Positions 1-7,411 of a stretch of DNA of 34,700 nt are shown here, in pieces. Within the stretch, counting starts at the first letter, position 1. Each line of letters opens with the position of its first letter. This stretch comes from a virus: the IMG/VR virus record IMGVR_UViG_3300047297_000030, positions 1-34,700 of that record; one strand, 5' to 3'. A program made the translations under genes and the position numbers. A model generated the notes under the pieces. The model did no database searches. It was not told the DNA's origin and saw only the letters and a program-made list of their open reading frames with translations.

Positions 1-31
1 TTGGGCAGCAAATAATGGAATAAATCTGTGA
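1..31 (+). CDS. ninB: C-terminal end of NinB (partial, repeated from the other contig end)
   Basis: These are the last codons of the NinB gene, whose full copy is at 34203-34604. The stop is the TGA at 29-31. It is present only because the contig ends overlap and is not a separate gene. Confidence 0.85.
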   Translation, partial: WAANNGINL

Positions 32-50
32 TTAGGGTAAGTCCCTAGAA

Positions 51-77
51 TAAACATCTTGTTTAGTTTGCTATACT
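51..77 (+). promoter_or_regulatory. Extended -10 promoter with Cro-type operator
   Basis: An inverted repeat TAAACA-TCT-TGTTTA (51-65) is followed at a fixed distance by an extended -10 TGCTATACT (69-77). No good -35 is visible. The same arrangement, operator arm then TTTGC then TATACT, occurs at the cro promoter (30491-30518). A short hairpin TAGGG/CCCTA (33-47) and the word GTGATTA (28-34) lie just upstream. It should drive the small-gene block starting at 123 and perhaps the structural operon beyond. The Cro-like protein encoded at 30525 is the obvious candidate ligand, by inference. Confidence 0.65.
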
Positions 78-122
78 CACGTCAGCCCAAGCAATTCGCA
101 AGGGTACTTTTAAGGATTAAGA
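78..122 (+). promoter_or_regulatory. Conserved transcript leader with hairpin, rightward copy
   Basis: Immediately after the -10, this 5' UTR aligns almost base for base with the leader of the leftward operon (30388-30433 on minus). It folds as GCCC(85-88)/GGGT(102-105), a symmetric AA/AA internal loop, then GC(91-92)/GC(98-99) closing an AATTC loop. In the other copy the outer inner-stem pair is A-U instead of G-C, a compensatory change. The leader ends in a Shine-Dalgarno AAGGA (112-116) before the ATG at 123. Its role could be antitermination, stability or translation control. Confidence 0.6.
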
Positions 123-380
123 ATGAAATACGAATTTGACACAACTGTTGGTGAAGGCTCTGCAATCGTTACTGTTGTCATGGAGTACGAGCAAGACGAG
201 GAAGGCATCTATAACGAGAGCATTGACGAAATCTGGTTTCAGGGTCGCAATGTCTTGGGTATCTTGACTTACAAGCAATACCAAGAATTAGAGATCGAGG
301 GTTCTATGCGTTTGACCAAACACCTCATAGATGAGGCAGATCACGCTAAAACTGTTGACTACGACTTGCGTGGTGTCTGA
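123..380 (+). CDS. Hypothetical acidic phage protein (85 aa)
   Basis: This is the first gene after the operator-controlled promoter. It has an AAGGA ribosome site six bases before the ATG. The protein is acidic, with a beta-rich N-terminal half (repeated V/I/T strands) and a C-terminal helix. I do not recognise a domain. Its stop overlaps the next ATG by one base (TGATG), implying translational coupling. Position suggests an accessory phage function, but nothing in the sequence defines it. Confidence 0.75.
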   Translation: MKYEFDTTVGEGSAIVTVVMEYEQDEEGIYNESIDEIWFQGRNVLGILTYKQYQELEIEGSMRLTKHLIDEADHAKTVDYDLRGV

Positions 381-520
381 TGCTTGGCTGCAAACCAAAA
401 GAGCCTGATGCAAAGTGTCTAAATTGCAAAAGGTTCTCTTTACCTAATCCAGTAAATGTTAAGAACTCCAAAGACAAGGCTTGCATTTATGTACCTAAAT
501 CTTTACAGGTGAAAGCATGA
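380..520 (+). CDS. Small Cys-rich protein, possible zinc knuckle (46 aa)
   Basis: The 47-codon frame starts in a TGATG overlap with the previous gene and ends in an ATGA overlap with the next, which argues that it is translated. Cysteines at residues 4, 13, 16 and 35, including a C-x2-C pair, could bind zinc. It is basic, with many Lys residues. No family is recognised. Function is unknown; a small nucleic-acid-binding or host-interaction protein is possible but unproven. Confidence 0.6.
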   Translation: MLGCKPKEPDAKCLNCKRFSLPNPVNVKNSKDKACIYVPKSLQVKA

Positions 521-738
521 ACAGAGAAGACATTATTCGCATGGCACGAGAGGCTGGCTTTGTTGATTACGAGCTTGACGATGGAACTGACGATGCTTTT
601 GACATTCGTTATGTGCGTTTTGCAATTCTTGTTGCCACTGCTGAAAACGAGGCGTGTGCAAAGATTGCTGATGAAAATGCCGCGTATTGGGCAGGCTACA
701 AAATTGCCAACGCCATCCGTGCAAGGGGAAAAGAATGA
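517..738 (+). CDS. Conserved small phage protein (73 aa)
   Basis: It begins MNREDIIRMAREAGF and has a central FAILVATAENEACAKIADE helix and an AIRARGKE end. This layout resembles a small protein common in phages of Burkholderiales and other proteobacteria, with no assigned function that I know. It is predicted to be all-helical and soluble. Its ATG overlaps the previous stop, and its stop overlaps the ATG at 735. Confidence 0.8.
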   Translation: MNREDIIRMAREAGFVDYELDDGTDDAFDIRYVRFAILVATAENEACAKIADENAAYWAGYKIANAIRARGKE

Positions 739-1244
739 CTAAAGATGAAGCCTTGAAGCTGGCGCTAGAGGCGTTGCAAAACCCTTGGAAAGCTGGCCCT
801 GATGGTGTCGCTGATGCCATTATTGCCATCAAAGAAGCCTTGGCACAGCCAGAGCCTAAGTGTGTGGCTATTGTTGAGGTGTTTGGCAAAGATTGGCGGC
901 TTGATTTTATGTCGCTACCTGTTGGCAAACACAAACTTTACACACAGCAATACACCTACATTGCATCACAAAAACAAAACTTAGTTGGATGGAAACTTGT
1001 TCCAATAGAACCAACAAATGAAATGCTTAAAGCGATGGATGAGTGTTCAACAGAAGGTTATGACGAACGATTGCTTGCAGGGCATGCTTCATCTGTTTAC
1101 ATGGCGGCAGTTGATGTTTCGCCTACACCGCCACAGCGCACATGGGTTGGGCTGACAGAAGAGGAACTTGCAGATTGCATGGACATGAGTATTCAAAAAA
1201 CTTGTCGTGCCATTGAAGCCAAACTAAGGAGCAAGAATGACTGA
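735..1244 (+). CDS. Modular hypothetical phage protein (169 aa)
   Basis: The ATG at 735 is chosen over upstream in-frame starts because it overlaps the preceding stop and follows GGGGAAAAG. The N-terminal part (MTKDEALKLALEALQ, then AIIAIKEALAQPEP) and the C-terminal WVGLTEEELADC segment are modules I associate with variable, mosaic phage proteins of unknown function. The middle contains a WKLVPIEPTNEM segment also seen in such proteins. No enzymatic motif is visible. Confidence 0.75.
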   Translation: MTKDEALKLALEALQNPWKAGPDGVADAIIAIKEALAQPEPKCVAIVEVFGKDWRLDFMSLPVGKHKLYTQQYTYIASQKQNLVGWKLVPIEPTNEMLKAMDECSTEGYDERLLAGHASSVYMAAVDVSPTPPQRTWVGLTEEELADCMDMSIQKTCRAIEAKLRSKND

Positions 1245-1488
1245 ATGGACTAAAGAGGAAGACGAGGCTTTTAACGATGTTGAGCGAAACAGCAACCTTG
1301 GTAAGCAAATCCTGAGAGCAAACAAATCTAGCGGTATGGACTGTTGCACTTATGACTGTACCCAAGGCAGAAACTGCCCTGTACGCAACCAGACGCTAGA
1401 CGAGGTAGCCCATGAGTTCAGTTTAATGAAGTCTTTTGGGGACACAGCACAGAGTTTTGCCGCATTTGTAAAAAACCTCAAGAGATGA
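1237..1488 (+). CDS. Hypothetical phage protein with Cys cluster (83 aa)
   Basis: It overlaps the previous gene by eight bases. The N-terminus is acidic (MTEWTKEEDEAF). A central DCCTYDCTQGRNCPVR segment has four closely spaced cysteines that could bind a metal. A helical C-terminus (LDEVAHEFSLMKSFGDTAQSFAAFVK) follows. The family and role are unknown. The spacing and overlaps place it firmly in the operon. Confidence 0.7.
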   Translation: MTEWTKEEDEAFNDVERNSNLGKQILRANKSSGMDCCTYDCTQGRNCPVRNQTLDEVAHEFSLMKSFGDTAQSFAAFVKNLKR

Positions 1489-1943
1489 GAAAAAGAACGA
1501 AGCGCAAGCATTGGAATCTGGTGGACAATGTGACCCATGCAATCGTGGGAGCAGCGATAACCCAGAGGGACAAGCTGGACAAACTAAGGATGCTTGAATA
1601 TTCCGCTTTGGAGGCGATGGTAAGAGGTCAAGGGACAATCCATGACTGGAGAGTCCTAACCGATGTGCTTAATCTAAGTGAGATGATGGGAAAGGGCGGG
1701 GTGGGGCCAGAGGTGCTACCTGTCTGCCAAAAGGCTCAGGAAGGGCTACATAAGGCCGCTATGCGCTATCAAGATACAATGAGGATGGGATTAGATGGAC
1801 AGACAATTCAAGCCTGTCGAGACTTGATTCAGTTTGCTGATCTCCAACAAGGAAGTATCTCAAGAAGTGAGTTTGAGAGATACATTCAGAAAACAAAAGA
1901 CCACATAAGGTCAAACAGTAATCTGGTGGTTGAGATTGAATAA
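1485..1943 (+). CDS. Conserved hypothetical phage protein (152 aa)
   Basis: A basic start (MRKRTKRKHW) leads into a mostly helical protein with a HDWRVLTDVLNLSEMM segment, a GVGPEVLP linker and an AMRYQDTMRMGLDG stretch. I associate this pattern with hypothetical proteins in betaproteobacterial phages and prophages. It lies just before the HNH-type gene and the terminator, a position where lambdoid phages often carry late regulators. An antiterminator role is therefore conceivable, but no motif supports it. Confidence 0.75.
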   Translation: MRKRTKRKHWNLVDNVTHAIVGAAITQRDKLDKLRMLEYSALEAMVRGQGTIHDWRVLTDVLNLSEMMGKGGVGPEVLPVCQKAQEGLHKAAMRYQDTMRMGLDGQTIQACRDLIQFADLQQGSISRSEFERYIQKTKDHIRSNSNLVVEIE

Positions 1944-2193
1944 CAAACTTAGTGCTAGAGAAAGACTGCACCTAGCCAAGATCAAAGAGATGCCTTGTGG
2001 GGTATGTGGTCAGTCTGGGCCATCAGACGCACACCATATTGAGCAACATCATCAATACCTTTGTATTCCGCTTTGTAAGGACTGTCACCAAGGCTCGCAT
2101 AATGGGATTCATGGTCAAGCACGAATTTGGGCAGTTTATAAACATGACGAAATGTCCGTTTTAAACGAAACCCTGAGAAAGTTGTTAGGATAA
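1930..2193 (+). CDS. HNH-like nuclease, Ref/DUF968-like (87 aa)
   Basis: The protein has C-x2-C (PCGVCG), a DAHH motif, then IPLCKDCHQGSHNGIHG. This Cys/His constellation is typical of small phage HNH-fold nucleases related to Ref (the RecA-dependent nuclease of P1) and DUF968. The start is a TTG at 1930 inside the previous gene; a second TTG at 1936 is also possible. It is the last gene before a strong terminator. The likely role is nicking or processing DNA during recombination, by inference. Confidence 0.7.
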   Translation: MRLNNKLSARERLHLAKIKEMPCGVCGQSGPSDAHHIEQHHQYLCIPLCKDCHQGSHNGIHGQARIWAVYKHDEMSVLNETLRKLLG

Positions 2194-2242
2194 GGCACTC
2201 AGTTGCCATGAGTTTAGAGGGACTATGTGCCCTCTCTTTTTT
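2194..2242 (+). terminator. Rho-independent terminator
   Basis: A small hairpin GGCA/TGCC (2194-2207) is followed by AGAGGG (2216-2221), an eight-base loop, CCCTCT (2230-2235) and then C plus six T. This is a textbook intrinsic terminator closing the small-gene block. Structural genes downstream need either read-through or their own promoter. Confidence 0.85.
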
Positions 2243-2261
2243 ATCTCAGTATTTATATAAT
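2239..2261 (+). promoter_or_regulatory. Candidate promoter for the packaging region
   Basis: A perfect TATAAT (2256-2261) lies 18 bases before the ATG at 2280, right after the terminator, in AT-rich DNA. No convincing -35 is visible at 16-18 bases, so this could be a weak or activator-dependent promoter, or chance in an AT-rich stretch. Confidence 0.35.
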
Positions 2262-2279
2262 CGCCAATAAAGGTAAATT

Positions 2280-2924
2280 ATGCAAATAAATGTAACACTC
2301 AATATCAAAGACATAACCAATAATCTTAATAGAATACAAAAGGAACAAATACCTTTTGCTGCCAGTCAGACTATTAACCAATTGGCTTTTGAAATATCAA
2401 AGAAAACATTACCTAATAAAACAAAAGAAGTCTTTGAAGGTGGCGCAACTGCATTTACTCAAAAGGCTTTTAACTATGCTAAGTCGAATAAGCGTACACT
2501 AATAGCAAGAGTATTCATTGACGAAAAGCGAGAGAAGTACATGAGATTCATGGTGGCCGGCGGAACAAGAACACCAACTAAGAGAGCCATCCTTGTCGCA
2601 ACAGACAATAGCAAGGTTAACAAGTTTGGCAACATTCCTCGCGGCACAATCCAGCAAATGATCGAGGACAAATCTAAATACTTTAAAGGTGTCCCAAAAG
2701 GGCGCCAAGGACAACAATACGAAGGTATCTGGGAACGCTATGGAAGAACAGCTAAAGCCGGTGGCCAACGAATCCGCATGGTAGGACGATACACAGACGA
2801 AGCTCAGTACAAACCCTTGTTCATGTTCGCAAAGTACGCAAGTGACATCGTATTCGCTAGAGAAGGAGGCTTCAATAACCGCTTTAGAGCAAACTTACAG
2901 AGAGCACTCGCCAATGCTAGGTAG
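2280..2924 (+). CDS. Minor tail protein Z-like / tail completion candidate (214 aa)
   Basis: The gene starts after an AAAGG ribosome site. The layout is an N-terminal beta stretch (INVTLNIKDI), a helix with AASQTINQLAFEISKK, and a basic middle and C-terminus. It recalls lambda gpZ-type tail completion proteins, which begin similarly with a helix containing A-x-N-x-L/V. Similarity is weak and judged only by eye. It lies upstream of the terminase genes, not in the tail block, and has its own possible promoter. A different DNA-end or tail-joining role remains open. Confidence 0.5.
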   Translation: MQINVTLNIKDITNNLNRIQKEQIPFAASQTINQLAFEISKKTLPNKTKEVFEGGATAFTQKAFNYAKSNKRTLIARVFIDEKREKYMRFMVAGGTRTPTKRAILVATDNSKVNKFGNIPRGTIQQMIEDKSKYFKGVPKGRQGQQYEGIWERYGRTAKAGGQRIRMVGRYTDEAQYKPLFMFAKYASDIVFAREGGFNNRFRANLQRALANAR

Positions 2925-2949
2925 TTTGTAAGTAAAAGGTACTCCCACA

Positions 2950-3010
2950 GCTTTCATGTGTAAGGGTAATTCGCGCCGCGACTTTCGGCTAGTGACAGGG
3001 CATTAGATTG
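2950..3010 (+). other. Candidate cos (packaging cleavage) region
   Basis: The only sizeable non-coding gap before terS (2925-3036) contains TCGC-GCC-GCGA (2971-2981), a GC-rich dyad followed by CTTTCGGCTA. Lambda-type phages carry cos just before Nu1, with a GC-rich symmetric nick site followed by a TTTCGCTA-like segment, and the resemblance is clear. The terminase here is of the same lambda type. The exact nick positions cannot be read from sequence alone. Confidence 0.45.
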
Positions 3011-3036
3011 TCCGTTTTAATGGGGAAGAATGACAA

Positions 3037-3588
3037 TTGATAGTTAATAAGACACAATTAGCCGAGATCGTTGGTAGGTCTGAGAAGTGGATCACTGAGG
3101 TTCAAAAGCAACATGATTTCCCAATTTTGAAGCATGGCAGGGGTAGATTGGGTTCTCAGTACATGACTGCTGACGTTATTGCTTGGATGGAAAAGAAAAA
3201 GGTTGAGAATCTGATTGGCAATCAGGACGCAATTGATTTAGAGGAAGCCAAGCGCAGAAAAATGGCGGCTGAGGCTGGGTTAGCTGAATTGGAATTAATG
3301 AAGGAGCAGGGTTATTTAGTTGAGATTGAAAAGGTAGCGCAGGATTTTGGTGAGCAATTAACTAATTTCCGTGCCAAAATGATTTCAATTCCAAGTAAAT
3401 GCGCTGCTCAGATTTACACGGCTGATAATATTCAGGAAATTAAGTCCATATTAGAGGACGCAATCACAGAGGCACTAAATGAAATTAGAGGAGTCGGTCA
3501 GGGCAATTCAGAGGGAGAGTTTGCAGAAGGCTATTCAGAGTCAGATTTGGAAGCGACTGAAACCGCCAACGAAACTGTCGATCTCTGA
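3037..3588 (+). CDS. Terminase small subunit, Nu1-like (183 aa)
   Basis: The N-terminal winged-helix segment (NKTQLAEIVGRSEKWITEVQKQ, then LGSQYMTADVIAWMEKKK) matches the DNA-binding domain of lambda Nu1-type small terminases. A long charged helix and a C-terminal acidic stretch follow, of the kind used to bind the large subunit. The only in-frame start with a ribosome site (GGGGAAG at 3022-3028) is TTG at 3037. An ATG at 3030 opens a five-codon reading frame that overlaps it. The protein recognises the phage DNA near the cos-like site and recruits TerL, whose gene overlaps by 110 bases. Confidence 0.85.
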   Translation: MIVNKTQLAEIVGRSEKWITEVQKQHDFPILKHGRGRLGSQYMTADVIAWMEKKKVENLIGNQDAIDLEEAKRRKMAAEAGLAELELMKEQGYLVEIEKVAQDFGEQLTNFRAKMISIPSKCAAQIYTADNIQEIKSILEDAITEALNEIRGVGQGNSEGEFAEGYSESDLEATETANETVDL

Positions 3589-5329
3589 TTGGGCTGATCG
3601 TTATCGGAAATTAAGTCCTGAGTCCTCTGCTGAGTCTGGGACTTGGAACACCTCTCGCGCTGAATACCAAAGAGGCGTGATGAACGCGCTATCTGATCCA
3701 CACATTGAAACTGTGGTGATGATGTCCTCGGCTCAGGTTGGCAAGACTGAGATTCTGAATAACGCCATTGGTTTCTTTATCTCTCAAGATCCAAGCCCCA
3801 TGTTGGTGGTGCAGCCTACCCTAGATATGGCTCAGACTTGGAGCAAGGATAGATTGGCGCCAATGCTGAGAGACACTCCTATATTGTCAGGTTTGGTAAA
3901 AGACCCAAGATCTAGGGATTCTGGCAACACAACGCTGCACAAAGTGTTTGCCGGTGGCCATGTAACCGCCTGCGGTGCTAATTCGCCTTCTAGCTTGGCT
4001 TCTAGGCCGGTTAGGGTTGTTTTCTGTGATGAGGTTGACCGCTACCCTATATCTGCCGGCACTGAGGGCGATCCTGTCTCATTGGCCAGAAAGAGGGCAA
4101 CTACTTTTTGGAATCGAAAGATTTTCCTTTGCTCAACACCTACAAACAAGGGCGCCAGCAGGATTGAGGCATCTTATGAGGAAAGCGACCAAAGGAAATT
4201 TCACATTTGTTGCCCTGATTGCCAACATGAGCAAACCTTGAAATGGAGCCAAGTCAAATGGGAGACTGACCACCCAGATACAGCTAAATATGTCTGCGAG
4301 GAATGTGGCTCAATGTGGGACGACAATCAAAGAGCCAAAGCCATTAAGAAAGGACGATGGATTGCAAGCAAGCCAACTGGCAAGATTGCGGGTTTTCACT
4401 TATCTGCCTTGTATTCGCCTTGGAGTCCTTTGGAAGATGGGGTAAGAGATTTCCTTGAGGCAAAGAAACAACCAGCAACTTTAAGGGTTTGGGTTAATAC
4501 CTACCTTGGCGAAAGCTGGGAAGAAGACGGGGATGGGGTTGACGATTACTCTTTGGCTGAGAGGGCTGAGGATTGGGGCGATATAGTGCCTGCTGACGGT
4601 CTTATCCTAACCGCAGGCGTTGACGTACAGGATGATCGCTTAGAGGCTGAGATCGTAGCGTGGGGTAAAGATGAGGAATCATGGTCTATCGCCTATAAGA
4701 CTATTTACGGCGATCCTTCTGGGCCATTGGTTTGGCGTGACTTAGATGAGTTCTTATATGGGGTTTACGAGCATGAATATGGTGAGGAAATGGTTGTCAG
4801 GGGTACTTGCATTGACTCTGGTGGCCACCACACCCAAGCGGTGTACAAGTATGTCTCGACAAGAGAGGCAAGGCGTATTTTTGCAATCAAAGGTGTAGGT
4901 GGAGAGGGTAAGCCGATGGTTGGCAAGCCTTCTAAAAACAACATTGGAAAAATTAAACTATTTCCTGTCGGAGTTGATACAATCAAATATGAGTTGTTCT
5001 CAAGGTTAAAGATTACAGAGCATGGGGCTGGTTACTGCCACTTTCCGATAAACCGTGACCCTGAGTATTACAAACAACTGACAGCAGAAAAGATTGCGAC
5101 AAGGTATCACAAAGGTTTTGCAAGGCGTGAGTTTGTAAAAACAAGGACTCGAAACGAGGCGCTTGACGTTAGAGTGTATGCAAAGGCGGCTTTGGCTTTG
5201 CTTAATATCAATTTAAATAGCTTGGCCATCAAAATAGCACATAGAAAAGAGGCTGATTCGGCTATTAAAAAGGATAAATTAGTGATAAAACCAAAAAATC
5301 CTAACTCATTTGTCAACAGATGGCGTTAA
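3479..5329 (+). CDS. Terminase large subunit, lambda gpA family (616 aa)
   Basis: ATP-driven DNA packaging motor and nuclease. Visible parts: adaptor-like SISDWADRYRKLSPESS (34-50), Walker A variant SAQVGKT (84-90), Walker B VVFCDEVDR (180-188), a zinc ribbon with C245-x2-C248 and C273-x2-C276, and an RNase H-like nuclease with TAGVDVQDDRLE (D382). Length and order fit the GpA family. The ATG at 3479 has AGAGG seven bases upstream and lies inside terS; a TTG at 3521 with GGGAG is an alternative. Partners are TerS and the portal. This family usually makes cohesive ends at cos. Confidence 0.95.
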   Translation: MKLEESVRAIQRESLQKAIQSQIWKRLKPPTKLSISDWADRYRKLSPESSAESGTWNTSRAEYQRGVMNALSDPHIETVVMMSSAQVGKTEILNNAIGFFISQDPSPMLVVQPTLDMAQTWSKDRLAPMLRDTPILSGLVKDPRSRDSGNTTLHKVFAGGHVTACGANSPSSLASRPVRVVFCDEVDRYPISAGTEGDPVSLARKRATTFWNRKIFLCSTPTNKGASRIEASYEESDQRKFHICCPDCQHEQTLKWSQVKWETDHPDTAKYVCEECGSMWDDNQRAKAIKKGRWIASKPTGKIAGFHLSALYSPWSPLEDGVRDFLEAKKQPATLRVWVNTYLGESWEEDGDGVDDYSLAERAEDWGDIVPADGLILTAGVDVQDDRLEAEIVAWGKDEESWSIAYKTIYGDPSGPLVWRDLDEFLYGVYEHEYGEEMVVRGTCIDSGGHHTQAVYKYVSTREARRIFAIKGVGGEGKPMVGKPSKNNIGKIKLFPVGVDTIKYELFSRLKITEHGAGYCHFPINRDPEYYKQLTAEKIATRYHKGFARREFVKTRTRNEALDVRVYAKAALALLNINLNSLAIKIAHRKEADSAIKKDKLVIKPKNPNSFVNRWR

Positions 5330-5341
5330 AATCGGTAAAAT
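5313..5341 (+). promoter_or_regulatory. Possible internal promoter before gpW-like gene
   Basis: TCAACA (5313-5318), a 17-base spacer and TAAAAT (5336-5341) lie in one of the few intergenic gaps of the structural operon, 21 bases before the ATG at 5363. The match is modest in AT-rich DNA. Confidence 0.3.
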
Positions 5342-5362
5342 TTATGAAACTATGGGGTTGCT

Positions 5363-5956
5363 ATGGCTAACCTTTTCGATGTTACAAACGCGCCAACGAC
5401 TGAGCCTGAGATCGTCAGTCCCAGCGACTTTATTCAATGGAAGCGCACTGACTTAGGTGCAGACTATCCAAACAACGCTTACACGGCCACTTATGTTGCC
5501 CGCATTACTGGCGGCGGAAATACTGAAATTCAGATAACCGGCACTGCTACCGGCTCAGATTACTTATTCACTGTTTCAAGTGCAAACTCCGCTAGCTTTG
5601 TTGTCGGCCTTTATCACTGGCAATTGGAGATTGTTCGCAACTCTGACAGCAACAGGATCATTGTAGATCGAGGCTATTTCACTTGCGTTGCCGACTTGGA
5701 TGTCAATGGCGCCGACCCTCGCACTCATGCTGAGATTATGGTTGGCAAGATTGAGTCGATCTTGTCTGGCAAGGCTGATTCAGACGTTTCAAGTTACTCG
5801 GTCGCTGGGCGTAGTCTTTCCAAGATGTCTTTCAGAGAACTTACAGACGCAAGAGATTACTATCAAAGAGAAATACAAAAAGAAGTAATCGCCGAGCGTA
5901 TTCGTAAAAAGCAAGGCACTGGTGCAACCATCAAAGTGCGGTTTGGGAGTTTATAA
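5363..5956 (+). CDS. Head-tail joining gpW-like domain fused to an Ig-like N-terminal domain (197 aa)
   Basis: The C-terminal ~75 residues (HAEIMVGKIESILSGKADSDV, then AGRSLSKMSFRELTDARDYYQREIQKE) look like gpW, the small two-helix connector that sits beside the portal in lambda-type phages and is encoded between TerL and portal as here. The N-terminal ~115 residues are beta-rich (QWKRTDLGADYPNNAYTATY and further strands) and resemble a compact Ig-like domain of unknown role, perhaps exposed on the virion. gpW alone is about 68 residues, so this is a fusion. It ends directly before the portal ATG. Confidence 0.7.
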   Translation: MANLFDVTNAPTTEPEIVSPSDFIQWKRTDLGADYPNNAYTATYVARITGGGNTEIQITGTATGSDYLFTVSSANSASFVVGLYHWQLEIVRNSDSNRIIVDRGYFTCVADLDVNGADPRTHAEIMVGKIESILSGKADSDVSSYSVAGRSLSKMSFRELTDARDYYQREIQKEVIAERIRKKQGTGATIKVRFGSL

Positions 5957-7411
5957 ATGGGTATCTTAGATATTTTCTCTCGCAAGAAACCGCTAAAAAA
6001 GCGAGCTTATGCCGGTGCAAATCAAGGTCGGTTATTCTCTGATTTTGTAGCTTCTTCAAGATCAGCCGATGAGGAGATCAAAGGCGCTCTTAAAGTTCTT
6101 AGAAACCGATGCCGCGATCTAACCCGCAACAATGCTTATGCCAGACGATTCATTAATCTTGCAAAAGCCAACACTGTGGGAGATCGTGGAGTTACCTTAC
6201 AAGTCAAAGCCCGCAACGATAACGGCTCAATGGATAACATTGGCAACGATCAGATCGAGATTGCTTGGAAGCGCTGGGGTCGGATGGGGCAATGCTCTGT
6301 TGATGGAAAAATATCGTGGGTTGACGCACAAAGATTATTTATTGAAAACCTCGTGCGTGACGGCGAGGTATTGGTTCGCTTGGTCAAGTATCCAAACGAC
6401 TTTGGCTTTGCGATTGAGTTTATTGAATCTGACCTTTTGGATGAGGAATATAACGTTCAATTACCTAATGGCCACCGGATTCGGATGGGTGTTGAGTTAG
6501 ATGCTTTTAACCGACCTATTGCATATCACTTGTTTACAGCCCACCCGCATGACAATTCGACTATGTGGATGGGCAAATCATATAACCGCATACCTGCTGA
6601 AAAGATGATCCATGCTTTCTTGCCTGAAAGGGCAATGCAAACTCGTGGCGCACCATGGATGTCTTCTGTAATCGCTGATTTAAAGATGTTGCATGGTTAC
6701 AGAGAAGCGGAATTGATTGCTGCCCGTGTTGGCGCCTCAAAGATGGGTTTCTTTACCTCTCCTGCTGGCGATGGCTTTACGGCTGACGACATGGATAACA
6801 AAGTGCCAATTATGGAAGCGGAGCCGGCGACATTCCACCAGTTGCCTGCGGGAGTCGAGTTTCAGCAGTTTGACCCGACTCACCCAACAGGCGCATTTGC
6901 TGACTTTGAGAAAGCAATTCTCAGAGGCATCGCTTCTGGTTTGGGTGTTTCTTACACCTCTTTGGCAAATGACCTAGAGGGGGTGAGTTATTCATCTATT
7001 CGTCAGGGTGCATTAGAAGACCGAGATCAATGGAAAATTGTTCAAGACTTTTTGATTCAGCACTTTGTTGAGCCTGTTTATCGTGCTTTCTTGTTGTCAA
7101 TCATGGAAAAAACTGTGATTAACATTCCAGCAAGTCGCTTTGATAAGTTTGCTGAGGCTACGGTTTTCCGTGCTCGCGGCTTCCAGTGGGTTGACCCGTT
7201 GAAGGAAATGAACGCATCAGTCCTTGGCCTGCAAAATGGATTGTTGTCTATGCAAGACATTGCAAACCAACAGGGACGGGATGTTGAGGAGATCTTTGAC
7301 CAGATTCAAGCCGAGCAAGAAATGGCTCAGAGATATGGCTTGTCTATGGCTTTCCAGCCTTTTGGGACTAAAGCCCCAATTCCTGCGGAGATAAATGATG
7401 CCAGTGCCTAA
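5957..7411 (+). CDS. Portal protein, lambda gpB family (484 aa)
   Basis: Dodecameric DNA channel of the capsid vertex and nucleator of head assembly. Family hallmarks: the N-terminal ADEEIKGALKVLRNRCRDLTRNN, NAYARRFINLAKANTVGDRG, then WRWGRM-type and DGEVLVRLV segments, LLDEEYN, and a central GVSYSSIRQGALEDRDQWK (clip/stem region). Length is typical for lambda-type portals. The 3' end overlaps the capsid fusion start by 17 bases, suggesting coupled expression. Confidence 0.93.
   Translation: MGILDIFSRKKPLKKRAYAGANQGRLFSDFVASSRSADEEIKGALKVLRNRCRDLTRNNAYARRFINLAKANTVGDRGVTLQVKARNDNGSMDNIGNDQIEIAWKRWGRMGQCSVDGKISWVDAQRLFIENLVRDGEVLVRLVKYPNDFGFAIEFIESDLLDEEYNVQLPNGHRIRMGVELDAFNRPIAYHLFTAHPHDNSTMWMGKSYNRIPAEKMIHAFLPERAMQTRGAPWMSSVIADLKMLHGYREAELIAARVGASKMGFFTSPAGDGFTADDMDNKVPIMEAEPATFHQLPAGVEFQQFDPTHPTGAFADFEKAILRGIASGLGVSYTSLANDLEGVSYSSIRQGALEDRDQWKIVQDFLIQHFVEPVYRAFLLSIMEKTVINIPASRFDKFAEATVFRARGFQWVDPLKEMNASVLGLQNGLLSMQDIANQQGRDVEEIFDQIQAEQEMAQRYGLSMAFQPFGTKAPIPAEINDASA

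Larger units (their letters stand above)
1..127. repeat. Terminal direct repeat, left copy (circular-assembly overlap)
   Basis: This stretch is identical to 34574-34700. It holds the last codons of ninB, an operator/promoter, a transcript leader and the first bases of the gene at 123. An exact 127-base overlap at contig ends matches a commonly used maximum assembly k-mer, so I read it as the signature of a circular map and not a biological terminal repeat. The true unit would be about 34,573 bp. Confidence 0.9.

Noticed and set aside
1-127. Biological direct terminal repeats of the virion
   Set aside because: The length equals a typical assembly k-mer and the unit splits a gene; a circular map explains it better.
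533-934. 133-residue minus-strand frame
   Set aside because: Antisense to two overlapping, family-like plus-strand genes; Gln/His/Ser-rich shadow.
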